Counted from the stretch's first letter, positions 15,811 through 25,818 are shown. The stretch is DNA of 64,000 nucleotides from Streptomyces sp. ISL-96 (GCF_018614035.1 NZ_JAGGPA010000009.1:124001-188000), one strand, 5' to 3'. Translations and numbers: made by a program. Notes: generated by a model not told the origin, from the sequence alone.

Positions 15811-18800
15811 GTGGCGGCGGCAGATCAAGGGTGGGCACGGCGGCTGGCGGGCTATGCCTGGAGGTACCGGCGCAATGTCGTGCTCGCACTGGGATCGTCG
15901 CTCGCCGGCATGGCCGTCATGGCGCTCGTCCCGCTCATCACCAAGGTGATCATCGACGACGTCATCGGGGCCAAGACGCGGTCGCTCGCCGTATGGACCG
16001 GGCTGCTCATCGTCGCCGCCGTCGTCGTGTACGGCCTCACCTACATCCGCCGCTACTACGGCGGCCGCCTCGCCCTCGACGTCCAGCACGATCTGCGCAC
16101 CGAGATGTACGGGACCATCACCCGCCTCGACGGACGCCGCCAGGACGAGCTCTCCACCGGGCAGGTCGTCGGCCGCGCCACCACCGACCTCCAGCTCATC
16201 CAGAGCCTCCTCTTCATGCTCCCGATGACCATCGGGAACTTCCTGCTGTTCTTCATCTCGCTCGGGATCATGGCGTGGCTCTCGCCGCTCCTGACCCTCG
16301 TCGCCCTCGCCGTCGCCCCCGCCCTGTGGTTCATCGCCAAGCGCAGCCGCACCCGGCTCTTTCCGGCCACCTGGTACGCCCAGGGCCAGGCCGCCGCCGT
16401 CGCCGGCGTCGTCGACGGGGCCGTGTCGGGCGTACGCGTCGTGAAGGGCTTCGGGCAGGAGGACCAGGAGACCGGCAAGCTGCGCGAGGTCAGCCGCCGC
16501 CTCTTCGCCGGGCGGATGCGGACCGTCCGGCTGAACTCCCGCTACACCCCCGCCCTCCAGGCTGTGCCCACCCTCGGCCAGGTCGCGATGCTCGCGCTCG
16601 GCGGCTGGCTCGCGACGCGCGGGGAGATCACCCTCGGTACGTTCGTGGCCTTCTCCACCTACCTCGCCCAGCTCGTCGGCCCCGTCCGCATGCTCGCCAT
16701 GGTCCTCACCGTCGGGCAGCAGGCCCGCGCCGGTGTCGAGCGCGTCCTGGAGCTGATCGACACCGAGCCGTCCATCGAGGACGGGACCAAGGAGCTTCCC
16801 GCCGACGCACCCGCCACCGTCGAGTTCGACGACGTGTCGTTCGGCTACGACGACGACCGGCCCGTCCTCGACGGCTTCTCCCTCGAAATCCGGGCCGGGG
16901 AGACCGTCGCCGTCGTCGGCTCCTCGGGCAGCGGCAAGTCCACCGTGTCGCTGCTCCTGCCGCGCTTCTACGACGTGTCCCACGGCGCCGTCCTCGTCGG
17001 CGGGCACGACGTCCGCGAACTCACCCTCGACTCGCTGCGCGCAGCCATAGGGCTCGTACCGGAGGACAGCTTCCTCTTCTCCGACACCGTCCGCGCCAAC
17101 ATCGCCTACGGCCTGCCGGACGCGACCGACGAGCAGGTCCTGGCCGCCGCCCGCGCCGCCCAGGCCGACCGCTTCATCTCCGAGCTGCCGAACGGCTACG
17201 ACACCACCGTCGGCGAGCACGGCCTCACCCTCTCCGGCGGCCAGCGCCAGCGCATCGCCCTCGCCCGCGCCATCCTCACCGACCCCCGCCTGCTCCTCCT
17301 CGACGACGCCACCTCCGCCGTGGACGCCCGCGTCGAGCACGAGATCCACGAGGCACTGAAGTCCGTCATGGCCGGGCGTACGACGCTGCTCATAGCCCAC
17401 CGCCGCTCCACCCTCAACCTCGCCGACCGCATCGCCGTGATCGACGACGGCCGCCTCTCCGACATCGGTACGCACGAGGAGCTCCAGGAGCGCTCGGCGC
17501 TCTACCGGCGGCTGCTCACCGACCCCGACGAGCTCGGCGGCGTATCGCCCGGGCACATCCTCACCAAGGCGCCGGAACCCGCCGACGACCGGTCCGTGCA
17601 GGCCGAGCTGGACGCCGAGTTCGACGCCGAGCGCGGCATCACGCCCGAGCTGTGGGTACGGGACGAGGCCTCGCCCGACGACCGCGCAGCCACCGACCAC
17701 GCGCCGGGGATGCCCGCAACGCCCGAGCTGCTCGCGCAGGTCGAGGCGCTGCCGCCCGCCAACGACGTACCCGACATCGACGAGAACCGCGCCGTCCAGC
17801 CCGAGGAGTCGTACGGCCTGCGCCGCCTGCTGCGCGGCTTCGGGCTGCCGCTGCTCGTCAGCCTCGCGCTCGTCACCGTGGACGCCGGCATGGGGCTGCT
17901 CCTGCCGATCATGATCCGGCACGGCATCGACGAGGGCGTCACCCAGCTCGCGCTCGGCGCGGTCTGGGCGGCGGCCGGGCTCGCGCTGCTGTCCGTCATC
18001 GTGCAGTGGGTCGCGCAGACCGCCGAGATCCGGATGACCGGCCGGACCGGCGAGCGCGTGCTCTACGCGCTGCGCCTCAAGATCTTCGCCCAGCTCCAGC
18101 GCCTCGGCCTCGACTACTACGAGCGCGAGCTGACCGGCCGCATCATGACCCGCATGACGACGGACGTCGACGCCCTGTCGACGTTCCTCCAGACCGGCCT
18201 CGTCACCGCCTTCGTCTCCGTCGTCACCTTCTTCGGCATCATGGTCGCGCTCCTCGTCATCGACGTGCAGCTGGCCCTGGTCGTCTTCGCGACACTGCCG
18301 GTGCTGATCATCGGTACGTACTTCTTCCGCAAGTCGAGCGTCAAGGCCTACGAGCTGGCGCGCGACCGCGTCAGTCTCGTCAACGCCGACCTCCAGGAGT
18401 CCGTGTCCGGGCTGCGCATCGTCCAGGCGTTCCGGCGCGAGCGCACAGGCGCCGAGCGGTTCGCGGAGCGCAGCGACAGCTACCGGCAGGCGCGGGTGCG
18501 CGGCCAGTGGCTGATCTCCATCTACTTCCCCTTCGTGCAGCTGCTGTCGTCCGTCGCCGCCGCCGCGGTGCTGATCGTCGGCGCGGGGCGGGTGGACGCG
18601 GGCACACTCACCACCGGCGCGCTCGTCGCGTACCTCCTCTACATCGACCTGTTCTTCGCCCCCGTACAGCAGCTCTCCCAAGTCTTCGACGGATACCAGC
18701 AGGCCACGGTCTCCCTGCGGCGCATCCAGGAACTCCTCCAGGAGCCCACCTCGACCGCCCCCGCCGACCGGCCGAAGGAAGTCCCGTCGCTGAGCGGCGA

Positions 18801-19539
18801 GATCGCCTTCGAGGACGTGCGGTTCCAGTACGGCGATGAGGAAGAGGCGCTGAGCGGGATCGATCTGCGGATCCCGGCCGGCCAGACCGTCGCCTTCGTC
18901 GGCGAGACCGGCGCGGGCAAGTCCACTGTCGTCAAGCTCGTCGCCCGCTTCTACGATCCGACCTCCGGGCGCATCACCGCCGACGGCACCGACCTGCGCG
19001 ACCTCGACATCACGGCGTACCGGCACCGCCTCGGCGTCGTACCGCAGGAGGCGTACCTCTTCGCGGGCACGGTCCGCGACGCCATCGCCTACGGCCGGCA
19101 CGACGCCACCGACGCCGAGGTCGAGGCGGCGGCCCGCGCGGTCGGCGCGCACGACATGATCGCGACGCTGGACGGCGGCTACCTGCACGAGGTCGCCGAA
19201 CGCGGCCGCAACCTCTCCGCCGGCCAGCGCCAGCTCATCGCGCTCGCCCGCGCCGAACTCGTCGACCCGGACATCCTGCTCCTCGACGAGGCGACCGCCG
19301 CCCTGGACCTGGCGACCGAGGCCCAGGTCAACCAGGCCACGGACCGTCTCACCGGCCGCCGTACCACGCTGGTCGTCGCCCACCGCCTGACGACGGCGGC
19401 GCGCGCGGACCGGGTGGTGGTCATGGACCACGGCCGGGTCGTCGAGGACGGCACGCACGACGAACTGCTGGCCCTGGAGGGGACGTACGCCCGCCTGTGG
19501 CGCACGTTCGTGGGCGAGGACGAGCCGGCGGCCGTCTGA
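15811..19539 (+). CDS. Fused heterodimer-type ABC exporter (TMD-NBD-TMD-NBD)
   Basis: 1242 aa from GTG 15811, chosen for GGGAGG 5-6 nt upstream; an upstream ATG frame exists from 15763. Two complete exporter halves are joined by an acidic linker (about residues 585-670). Half 1: six helices, Walker A GSSGSGKST near 370, signature LSGGQRQRI, Walker B LLLLDDATS near 495, H-loop AHRRS. Half 2: Walker A GETGAGKST near 1031, signature LSAGQRQLI, Walker B LLLDEATAALD near 1155, H-loop AHRLT. NBD1 has Asp instead of the catalytic Glu and NBD2 has a deviating signature, so one ATP site is degenerate. Such exporters move lipids, peptides or drugs; the substrate is unknown. Confidence 0.92.
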   Translation: MAAADQGWARRLAGYAWRYRRNVVLALGSSLAGMAVMALVPLITKVIIDDVIGAKTRSLAVWTGLLIVAAVVVYGLTYIRRYYGGRLALDVQHDLRTEMYGTITRLDGRRQDELSTGQVVGRATTDLQLIQSLLFMLPMTIGNFLLFFISLGIMAWLSPLLTLVALAVAPALWFIAKRSRTRLFPATWYAQGQAAAVAGVVDGAVSGVRVVKGFGQEDQETGKLREVSRRLFAGRMRTVRLNSRYTPALQAVPTLGQVAMLALGGWLATRGEITLGTFVAFSTYLAQLVGPVRMLAMVLTVGQQARAGVERVLELIDTEPSIEDGTKELPADAPATVEFDDVSFGYDDDRPVLDGFSLEIRAGETVAVVGSSGSGKSTVSLLLPRFYDVSHGAVLVGGHDVRELTLDSLRAAIGLVPEDSFLFSDTVRANIAYGLPDATDEQVLAAARAAQADRFISELPNGYDTTVGEHGLTLSGGQRQRIALARAILTDPRLLLLDDATSAVDARVEHEIHEALKSVMAGRTTLLIAHRRSTLNLADRIAVIDDGRLSDIGTHEELQERSALYRRLLTDPDELGGVSPGHILTKAPEPADDRSVQAELDAEFDAERGITPELWVRDEASPDDRAATDHAPGMPATPELLAQVEALPPANDVPDIDENRAVQPEESYGLRRLLRGFGLPLLVSLALVTVDAGMGLLLPIMIRHGIDEGVTQLALGAVWAAAGLALLSVIVQWVAQTAEIRMTGRTGERVLYALRLKIFAQLQRLGLDYYERELTGRIMTRMTTDVDALSTFLQTGLVTAFVSVVTFFGIMVALLVIDVQLALVVFATLPVLIIGTYFFRKSSVKAYELARDRVSLVNADLQESVSGLRIVQAFRRERTGAERFAERSDSYRQARVRGQWLISIYFPFVQLLSSVAAAAVLIVGAGRVDAGTLTTGALVAYLLYIDLFFAPVQQLSQVFDGYQQATVSLRRIQELLQEPTSTAPADRPKEVPSLSGEIAFEDVRFQYGDEEEALSGIDLRIPAGQTVAFVGETGAGKSTVVKLVARFYDPTSGRITADGTDLRDLDITAYRHRLGVVPQEAYLFAGTVRDAIAYGRHDATDAEVEAAARAVGAHDMIATLDGGYLHEVAERGRNLSAGQRQLIALARAELVDPDILLLDEATAALDLATEAQVNQATDRLTGRRTTLVVAHRLTTAARADRVVVMDHGRVVEDGTHDELLALEGTYARLWRTFVGEDEPAAV

Positions 19540-19563
19540 GTACGTTCCGTGAGGAAGACGAGT

Positions 19564-19600
19564 AGCGGAGCCGGTCCCTCAGCGGGGCCGGCTCCGCTTT
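19564..19600 (+). terminator. Terminator after the ABC exporter
   Basis: AGCGGAGCCGG(T)CCC and GGG(G)CCGGCTCCGCT pair across a 5-nt loop and are followed by TTT. It begins 24 bp after the exporter stop codon. Confidence 0.8.
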
Positions 19601-19722
19601 GATGAGGGGCATGAACAAGGCTCCGTACCTTGTCCCGAACCTTCGTGCGGAAGTCCCGCAACCGCACACTGTTTCCCAAGCGTCCGTACGCACGTACGCT
19701 CATGTGGGGTAAGGGGACACGT

Positions 19723-20133
19723 GTGTTCGCTGCGGCGAGTGGGGCGATGAGAAAACACCTGATGTACGGACTTGCCATCGTGATCGCGGCGGCGGGACTG
19801 ACTCTCGCGAGCCCCGGCATCGGGAGCGCCGAGGCGGCGTCTGCCGGACCGGCCTGTTCCGGCCGGAAAGTGAAGACGGTCGCCTTCGCCACCGGAGAAC
19901 TGCGCATCTACAAGAGCCGCCGCTACGCCTGCGCCATCACCGTCTCCAAACGCCCCGGCGTACGGCAGACCATGGCAGTCACCATCCAGGCGCGCGGCAG
20001 CCGCACCGCCAGGGACAGCGGCCGCTTCACCTACCGCGCCGGACCGGTGACGGTCTACGCCCTCAACCGCTGTGTGCGGGCGCATGGTTCGGTCGGTGCG
20101 CGGAACGCATCGACCGGCTGGATTCTCTGCTGA
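19723..20133 (+). CDS. Small secreted protein of unknown function
   Basis: 136 aa from GTG 19723, which has AAGGGGA 6 nt upstream; ATG 19747 (128 aa) is the alternative. Residues about 10-38 form a signal peptide (KHLMYGLAIVIAAAGLTLAS, ending near GSAEA-ASA). The mature part is small, basic and contains four Cys (PACSG, RYACAI, LNRCV, ILC), which could form two disulfides. I do not recognise a family; such small Cys-containing exported proteins are common in streptomycetes. Confidence 0.7.
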   Translation: MFAAASGAMRKHLMYGLAIVIAAAGLTLASPGIGSAEAASAGPACSGRKVKTVAFATGELRIYKSRRYACAITVSKRPGVRQTMAVTIQARGSRTARDSGRFTYRAGPVTVYALNRCVRAHGSVGARNASTGWILC

Positions 20134-20200
20134 GTCTGGTGGTACGGGAGTTGCCCGGCTAGGTTCGCCCCGTCGTCTGTGACTGAACAGGGGAGGGCGA

Positions 20201-21640
20201 ATGCGCAAGGCGCGCAGCATGCTGCTGTCGTTCGCGGTGCTCATAGGCACCATAGGACTCGGCAGCGCACCGGCCGGGGCGGTCACCACCGCAGAGCCGG
20301 GCACCGAGCAGGACATCAAGGAGCGAATACTCGCGATACCGGGCATGAGCCTGGTCGAGGAGAAGCCGTACACCGGCTATCGCTATTTCGTACTGAACTA
20401 CACCCAGCCGGTCGACCACCGGGACCCGTCCAAGGGCACCTTCAAGCAGCGCGTCACCCTGCTGCACAAGGACACCAACCGCCCGACGGTCTTCTTCACC
20501 AGCGGCTACAACGTCTCGACGGCCCCGCGCCGCAGTGAGCCGACGCAGATCATCGACGGCAACCAGGTCTCGATGGAGTACCGCTTCTTCACCCCGTCCC
20601 GCCCGGCGGATCCCGCCGACTGGTCGAAGCTCGACATCAAGCAGGCCGCGAGCGACCAGCACCGCATCTTCACCGACCTGAAGAAGATCTACTCCAAGAA
20701 GTGGATCTCGACCGGCGGCTCCAAGGGCGGCATGACCGCGACGTACTACGAGCGCTTCTACCCGCGCGACATGGACGGCGTCGTCGCGTACGTCGCCCCC
20801 AACGACGTGGTGAACAAGGAGGACGCGGCGTACGACCGCTTCTTCCGCGGCGTCGGCACCAAGGAGTGCCGCGACGCGCTCAACGCCGTACAGCGTGAGG
20901 CACTTGAGCGGCGCGGTCCGCTGAGCGCCAAGGTCAAGGAGTGGGCGGACGCCAACAACGCCACCTTCAACACCGTCGGCAGCCTCGACAAGGCGTACGA
21001 GTCCACGGTCCTCGACTTCGTGTGGGCCTTCTGGCAGTACAGCAAGGCGGCCGACTGCGCGGACGTGCCCGCCGCGGACTCCTCCGACCAGGTCATCTAC
21101 GACTACGTCGACGCGATCTCCGGCTTCTCCGCCTACAGCGACGGCAGTCTGGCGACGTACACGCCGTACTACTACCAGGCGGGCACCCAGCTGGGCGCGC
21201 CGCAGATCGAGTACCCGCACCTCGACGGCCTCATGAAGTACGGCCCGGACTTCTTCCAGCCGCGTGTCTACGTGCCGCGCGACATCCCGATGAAGTTCAA
21301 CCCGAGCACGATGCGGGACGTGGACAGCTGGGTGCGGCACAACGCCACGCGGATGCTGTTCGTGAACGGCCAGAACGACCCGTGGAGCGCCGAACCCTTC
21401 CGCCTCGGCAAGGGCGCGCGCGACTCGTACGTCTACACCGCGCCCGGCGCCAACCACGGCGCCAACGTCGCGGGCCTCGCCCCCGCCGAGAAGGCGAAGG
21501 CGACCGCCGCGATCCTCGAATGGGCGGGCGTGGCCCCGGCCGCCGTCCAGGCGGACCCGGCGAAGGCGAAGCCGCTGGCACGGTACGACGCGAAGCTGGA
21601 CAAGCGCGACGCGGAGCAGCGACAGACGCTGCGCCCGTAA
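20201..21640 (+). CDS. Secreted S37 family (PS-10) aminopeptidase
   Basis: 479 aa with a signal peptide (MRKARSMLLSFAVLIGTIGL, cleavage near GAVTTA). The mature protein is an alpha/beta hydrolase of the peptidase S37 / PS-10 type, related to the tripeptidyl and tetrapeptidyl aminopeptidases of S. mobaraensis. Visible active-site pieces are WISTGGSKGGMTATYY (nucleophile Ser in GGSKGG, near residue 174), GQNDPWSAE (Asp, near 389) and PGANHGAN (His, near 420). It should act outside the cell on peptide N-termini. The gene starts with an AGGGGAGGG ribosome site and ends before a strong terminator. Confidence 0.9.
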   Translation: MRKARSMLLSFAVLIGTIGLGSAPAGAVTTAEPGTEQDIKERILAIPGMSLVEEKPYTGYRYFVLNYTQPVDHRDPSKGTFKQRVTLLHKDTNRPTVFFTSGYNVSTAPRRSEPTQIIDGNQVSMEYRFFTPSRPADPADWSKLDIKQAASDQHRIFTDLKKIYSKKWISTGGSKGGMTATYYERFYPRDMDGVVAYVAPNDVVNKEDAAYDRFFRGVGTKECRDALNAVQREALERRGPLSAKVKEWADANNATFNTVGSLDKAYESTVLDFVWAFWQYSKAADCADVPAADSSDQVIYDYVDAISGFSAYSDGSLATYTPYYYQAGTQLGAPQIEYPHLDGLMKYGPDFFQPRVYVPRDIPMKFNPSTMRDVDSWVRHNATRMLFVNGQNDPWSAEPFRLGKGARDSYVYTAPGANHGANVAGLAPAEKAKATAAILEWAGVAPAAVQADPAKAKPLARYDAKLDKRDAEQRQTLRP

Positions 21641-21667
21641 CGCAACGTAACGCACTCATGCTCGAAC

Positions 21668-21709
21668 GGGCTGCGCCCGCCGGGGTTTCACACCCGGCGG
21701 GCGCAGCCC
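21668..21709. terminator. Strong bidirectional hairpin between convergent S37 and GH3 genes
   Basis: GGGCTGCGCCCGCCGGG (21668-21684) pairs perfectly with CCCGGCGGGCGCAGCCC (21693-21709) across an 8-nt loop. It lies between convergent genes and probably terminates both. Confidence 0.85.
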
Positions 21710-21791
21710 ACCCCCTTCTGCACGCCCAACTGGACGTACAACGCCGTCGCCGGCGGAGAACTGCGCCCACTACACACGTCCGCTAGTACGT

Positions 21792-23687
21792 CTAGTACGT
21801 CAGTCCGTACCCCACCGGATACAGCACCTTCGCCGGATCGTCCGCACGCTGTATCGGAACCGGCAGCTTCCCTCCGGGCACGCTATGGCCGGCGATGGCC
21901 CGCACAGCCGCACGCAGTTCGACATCGGTCCAGGAGTACGCGGCGACGCTCGCGCCGAACCCCGTCCCGACGAGCTGGGCGATGTCGTACGGATTGCGGA
22001 TGGCGAGGGCGACGACGGGCACCCCGGTCGCGGCCAGCTCGCGGACGAGGGTGCGCTGGGGACTGGTGGCGGAGACGTTGTACGTCCCCACCACAACCAC
22101 GTCCTTGCCCTTGGCCGCGGCCACCGCTTCCTTGATCTTCGCCTGGGTCGGGGTGATCCCGGTGGACAGGGCCGTGGCGGTGAAGCCGAGTTCGGTCAGG
22201 GCTTTGGCGATGACGGTGGTGGGCGGCCCGGTGGTCCCGGTGGGGGACGCGGGATCGGCCCCGACCACGAGCACATTCCGGTGCGTACGACGGCTGAGCG
22301 GCAGCAGCCCGCTGTCATTGGCGAGCAGGGTGGTGGTCCCCTCGGCGATCCGGTCGGCCGCGTCGATGTGGGCGCGCGAGCCCACGGTCCTGTCCACGTC
22401 CTTGTGAGAGACGTAGGGGTCGCGGAACAGCCCGAGCTTGGCCTTGAGCAGCAGGATCCGCAGGATCGATTCCTCGACCCGCGCCATGCTCAATTCCCCG
22501 TCCCGCACGGCCTTGAGGACGGCGTTCCAGGCGACGGGCAGGTCCGGCGGGTTCAGCAGCTGGTCGCACCCGGCGAGGAGCGCGAGGACGGGCACCCGGT
22601 CGTCGCCGTACTTCTGGCGTACGCCCGCCATGGCGAGGGAGTCGGTCACGACGACCCCGTCGTAGCCGAGGCGCTCGCGCAGGACACCGGTCAGGATCGG
22701 CTTGGAGAGCGTGGCCGGGTCCTTGGCCGGATCGAGAGCCGGTACGACGATATGCGCGGTCATGATCGAGTCGATACCGGCGGCGATGGCGGCCCGGAAC
22801 GGCGGCGCGTCCAGTTCCTCCCACTGCTCGGCGGTGTGATGGATCGTCGGGAGGGAGTAGTGGCTGTCGTCCTTCGTGTCGCCGTGCCCGGGGAAGTGCT
22901 TGGAGGTGGCGGCGATCCCGGCGCCCTGATACCCCTTCACCTGCGCGGCGACCATTCCGGCGACGGCTTGCGGGTCGGACCCGAAGGACCGTACGCCGAT
23001 GACGGGGTTGGCCGGGTTGACGTTGACGTCGGCGACGGGCGCGTAGTTCTGCACGATGCCCATGGCCGCGAGCTCGGCCCCCGCGATCCGCGCCGCCTTG
23101 CGCGCGTCGGAACGCGACCCGCCGGCCCCGAGCGCCATCGCGCCCGGCACGAGGGTCGCGGGCTTGCCGACGCGCGCGACGATGCCGTGCTCCTGGTCGG
23201 TGGAGATGAGGAGGGGGACGGGGGTGTCCTGGGCGAGCCCGGCGCGCTGGATGCCGTTCGACAGGTCGGCGATCTGGTGAGGGTCGCGGGTGTTGTGCGC
23301 CCAGGCGAAGTAGATGATGCCGCCGACGTGGTACTTCGCCACCAGTTCGGCGGCGGTCCTGACTCCCATCTCCTTGAGATTCATATCGATGTCGACCTGG
23401 TCGGGCTCGGTCGCGGAGTGCCCGTACGCCCGCATGACGAAGAGCTGGCCGACCTTCTCTTCGAGGCTCATGCGGGAGATGAGGCGCTTGAGCCGCTCCC
23501 GCCCGGCGCCCCTGACGGACTCGTCACCTGTGCTTGTACCTGTGGCCGTGGCCGTGGCCGTGGCCGTCGCCGTGTCCGAGGCGGCGGCGGCGGGAGTGGA
23601 GCTGATGGCGGTCGCGGCCACTGCGGCGGCGGTCGCGGTGAGCAGGGTGCGTCTGGAAGTGGAGGCGGAGGTGCGGTGGTGGTCCAC
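21792..23687 (-). CDS. nagZ: Tat-exported GH3 beta-N-acetylglucosaminidase-like enzyme
   Basis: 631 aa from GTG 23687 with AAGGAG 5 nt upstream. The N-terminus TSRRTLLTATAAAVAATAI is a twin-arginine signal. Next comes a Thr-Ala repeat tract (residues about 37-50), then the GH3 barrel: DQEHGIVAR, KHFPGHGDT (the His/Asp motif typical of beta-N-acetylhexosaminidases), and nucleophile Asp in VVTDSLAM near residue 350. A C-terminal GH3_C-like domain follows, to GYGLTY. It should remove terminal GlcNAc from chitin or peptidoglycan fragments outside the cell. From memory S. coelicolor SCO2758 is the counterpart. Confidence 0.9.
   Translation of the reverse strand: MDHHRTSASTSRRTLLTATAAAVAATAISSTPAAAASDTATATATATATGTSTGDESVRGAGRERLKRLISRMSLEEKVGQLFVMRAYGHSATEPDQVDIDMNLKEMGVRTAAELVAKYHVGGIIYFAWAHNTRDPHQIADLSNGIQRAGLAQDTPVPLLISTDQEHGIVARVGKPATLVPGAMALGAGGSRSDARKAARIAGAELAAMGIVQNYAPVADVNVNPANPVIGVRSFGSDPQAVAGMVAAQVKGYQGAGIAATSKHFPGHGDTKDDSHYSLPTIHHTAEQWEELDAPPFRAAIAAGIDSIMTAHIVVPALDPAKDPATLSKPILTGVLRERLGYDGVVVTDSLAMAGVRQKYGDDRVPVLALLAGCDQLLNPPDLPVAWNAVLKAVRDGELSMARVEESILRILLLKAKLGLFRDPYVSHKDVDRTVGSRAHIDAADRIAEGTTTLLANDSGLLPLSRRTHRNVLVVGADPASPTGTTGPPTTVIAKALTELGFTATALSTGITPTQAKIKEAVAAAKGKDVVVVGTYNVSATSPQRTLVRELAATGVPVVALAIRNPYDIAQLVGTGFGASVAAYSWTDVELRAAVRAIAGHSVPGGKLPVPIQRADDPAKVLYPVGYGLTY
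23541..23572. repeat. Hexanucleotide repeat in the GH3 signal-peptide region
   Basis: Five consecutive CGTGGC-like hexamers (the plus strand reads TGTGGC, then CGTGGC three times, then CGTCGC). They code for the Thr-Ala run just after the Tat signal. Length changes would stay in frame. Confidence 0.8.
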
Positions 23688-24170
23688 GTGAGCTCCTTAC
23701 GGCCGTACCCGACAAGGGAGTTGAAGGAAACTTCCAAGAAGTCACGGATATACGGAAAGTAACTGCCAGGTCAAGGGTGTGGCAGCACATAGGAGCCAGG
23801 ACCCCCCACAAAGGGGAGCCGCCACTGGCGCATTCGGAGGGGGGCGCACCAGTGACGGCTGTGCTGCCGGCCGCAGGCGGCTGGAGAGGGGAGTCGGCGA
23901 TCGCAGCCAGCAGCGAGTGCCGACACCGCTGTGCGGAGACTCACGGCAGTACGCCGATCGGACGGCCCCGGCACGCCACAGGTTCCGCCGCTACGGAGAT
24001 TTCAGGAAATGGTGCGGGTGGGGTGGATGGGTGGATGGGGTGGATGGGTGGGGCGGCTGGGTTGCGTTGTTCGAGGTCGCAGTAGCACTCGGGGCCGAGC
24101 GGGAAGGGGGCTTCGCGCGGCCTGGGGCGTTGGTGGCTTCTGCGATGGGGGCCGCCACATGTAAGTGTGG

Positions 24171-24262
24171 CGTCGGAGGCCCGCCGGTAAAGGGCGCTCC
24201 TGCGTCGCGTCGCCTGCGGCGATTGCGCTGCGCTACACCCTTGACCGTCGGCCCTCCGCCGC
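24171..24262. repeat. Palindromic hairpin element, left copy
   Basis: The outer stem CGGAGG..CCTCCG and inner stem GGTAAAGGG..CCCTTGACC enclose a loop with AGGGCGCTCCTGCGTCGCGT. It is related to the element at 26164-26258: the loop-side stretch GGGCGCTCCTGCGTCGCGTC is identical (found there as reverse complement), while stem bases differ in a pairing-preserving way. I believe this motif recurs in other Streptomyces intergenic regions (recollection only). Confidence 0.65.
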
Positions 24263-24534
24263 AATGCTTCTGGGGGGCGGCCCCCGGGGGGAGCCCACGG
24301 GGAGGCCCGGCAAGTGGCCGCTGTCTCGCTGCCGCCCGAGGGTGTGTGGGTGGGGCGCATGAGCTCTAGGCCCGGACTTCGCGGGTCGCTGAAAAGGTTC
24401 GCCGCAGCGGCTCTTCGGCGTCCGAACCCGACCGGATCGGACCGGCATTGCGATCGCCGTTGCGGACCGGACTGAGCGGCGATCGGTCGTGACCAGTTGA
24501 TCTTCACGATCGGGTGACCTGCGAAGTACGGGTC

Positions 24535-24765
24535 TAGGGGGCGGTGCGGCCCCAGTCTCAGCGGCTGCGGGAACGGCCGCTGGTGCAACACCCCCATTCC
24601 CACGCACACGCGCACTCAGGTAGGCGGACGGCCGGCCAACCGGGGCGACCTGCGGCCTGTCCGGTGCGCGGGTGGGGCGCGACAGTTCAATGGGGCGACT
24701 CGGGACGGTGTGGCGTCCACCCCGACCGGTGGTCGGTTGGGCCACAAGCTCGTTGCTGGTGTGGG
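24535..24765 (+). repeat. Left arm of a roughly 230-bp inverted repeat
   Basis: Read as reverse complement it aligns along its length with 25819-26055. Shared blocks include CCCAACCGACCACCGGTC, GGGTGGACGCCACA, AACTGTCGCGCCCCACCCGC and TGCGTGGGAATGGGG. I estimate identity a little above 80% by eye. The arms are about 1.05 kb apart. Confidence 0.75.
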
Positions 24766-24828
24766 CGGGTGGTGAGGCACCGACTGCACTGTGGAGCCCA
24801 GAAACCGGATCGCGGAAGCCGCCCCGCG

Positions 24829-25001
24829 ACTCGTGCGAGCCACAGTGCGGACCGAAACGCTTCCGCGACGGCCGGAAACGATACAGCTGGGACGGATGGG
24901 GCTGCAGGGGCGTTGCGGCTCACGAAGTGCTGGGTTCGTTGCACACGCGGCCCGGAATCGGACGGTTGGAGCGCCCGAATCCCATCAAGGGCGGTCGAAA
25001 A
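24829..25001 (+). repeat. Direct repeat R1
   Basis: First copy of a unit seen again at 25122 and 25322. Conserved blocks are GAAACGCT-CCG, GGAAACGATA, GCAGGGGCGTTGCGGCTCA, GAAGTGCTGGGTT and GGAGCGCCCGAATCCCATCA. It is the most divergent copy at its 5' end. Confidence 0.7.
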
Positions 25002-25121
25002 GTCTCTGTGATGGCCGACAGTGAAGCGGTTGAAGCTGATGTGGCGGGAGGGTGGGATTCCGGCTGTCAGATCACCGCGGCGGCCGCCAGGTCCACCCTC
25101 GGCAATATGGCGTGCCGTCCC

Positions 25122-25296
25122 AGTCGTCCGAGCCGTCCGTGTGGGTTGAAACGCTCCCGTGGTGGCGGGAAACGATATGGCTGGGACGCATGGGGTTGCA
25201 GGGGCGTTGCGGCTCATGAAGTGCTGGGTTGGTTGCGCACATGGCTCCGAGGCGGACGGTTGGAGCGCCCGAATCCCATCAAGGGCGGTCGAAGGG
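25122..25296 (+). repeat. Direct repeat R2
   Basis: Begins AGTCGTCCGAGCCGTCCGTG and aligns without gaps to R3 for about 108 bp at an exact 200-bp offset. It shares its 3' half, including GGAGCGCCCGAATCCCATCA and AGGGCGGTCGAA, with R1. Confidence 0.75.
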
Positions 25297-25321
25297 CTCA
25301 GGTGGACCTGGCGGGCCACTG

Positions 25322-25470
25322 AGTCGTCCGAGCCGTCTGTGTGGGTTGAAACGCTCCCGTGATGGCGGGGAGCGATACGGCTGAGACGGGTGGGGTTGGA
25401 GGGGCGTTGGGATTCATCAAGTGTGGGGTTAATCGCGTTCCAGCGGCCCGCAGCGGGTCGTTGCAGCGAA
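25322..25470 (+). repeat. Direct repeat R3 (3' end diverged)
   Basis: Begins AGTCGTCCGAGCCGTCTGTG, 200 bp after R2. Similarity fades after GGGTT near 25430, so the last third of the unit is lost or replaced. Confidence 0.7.
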
Positions 25471-25818
25471 CGAAGCCCACAAGCGACGTAGCCGGCCACC
25501 GTGTCGGCCCGCACCAGCCGCCGCAGCCTCACACCGGCACGACGCCGTCCCACCGGGGCGCCGGTTGGGGCTGGTGTGACTGGTGGGCCGTCGGGAGTCG
25601 TCTTCTGCCATTGGCGTGCAACAAACCCCACAGATGACGCACGACGAGGCCTCACTCATGGGTCAAATGTGGGGTGAAACGGGCGCGCCTGTGTGTCACG
25701 TGCTGGGTTCGTCCCATCCCGCCGGTGTGGGAGCCGGGACAGTGCGCCATTTAGCCCGGCCGAGTCATCGTCCCGGCCGGACCGTCGGCAGGACCACCAA
25801 CCCCTGGAGGCCCTTCCA

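Noticed and set aside
15654..19458. Two very long frames (plus 1061 aa and minus 1225 aa) over the ABC exporter
   Set aside because: Both are shadows caused by high GC; the exporter frame contains all domain motifs.
24829..25470. Possible CRISPR array
   Set aside because: The repeat units are more than 100 bp long, irregularly spaced and diverged; there are no short identical repeats or unique spacers and no cas genes.
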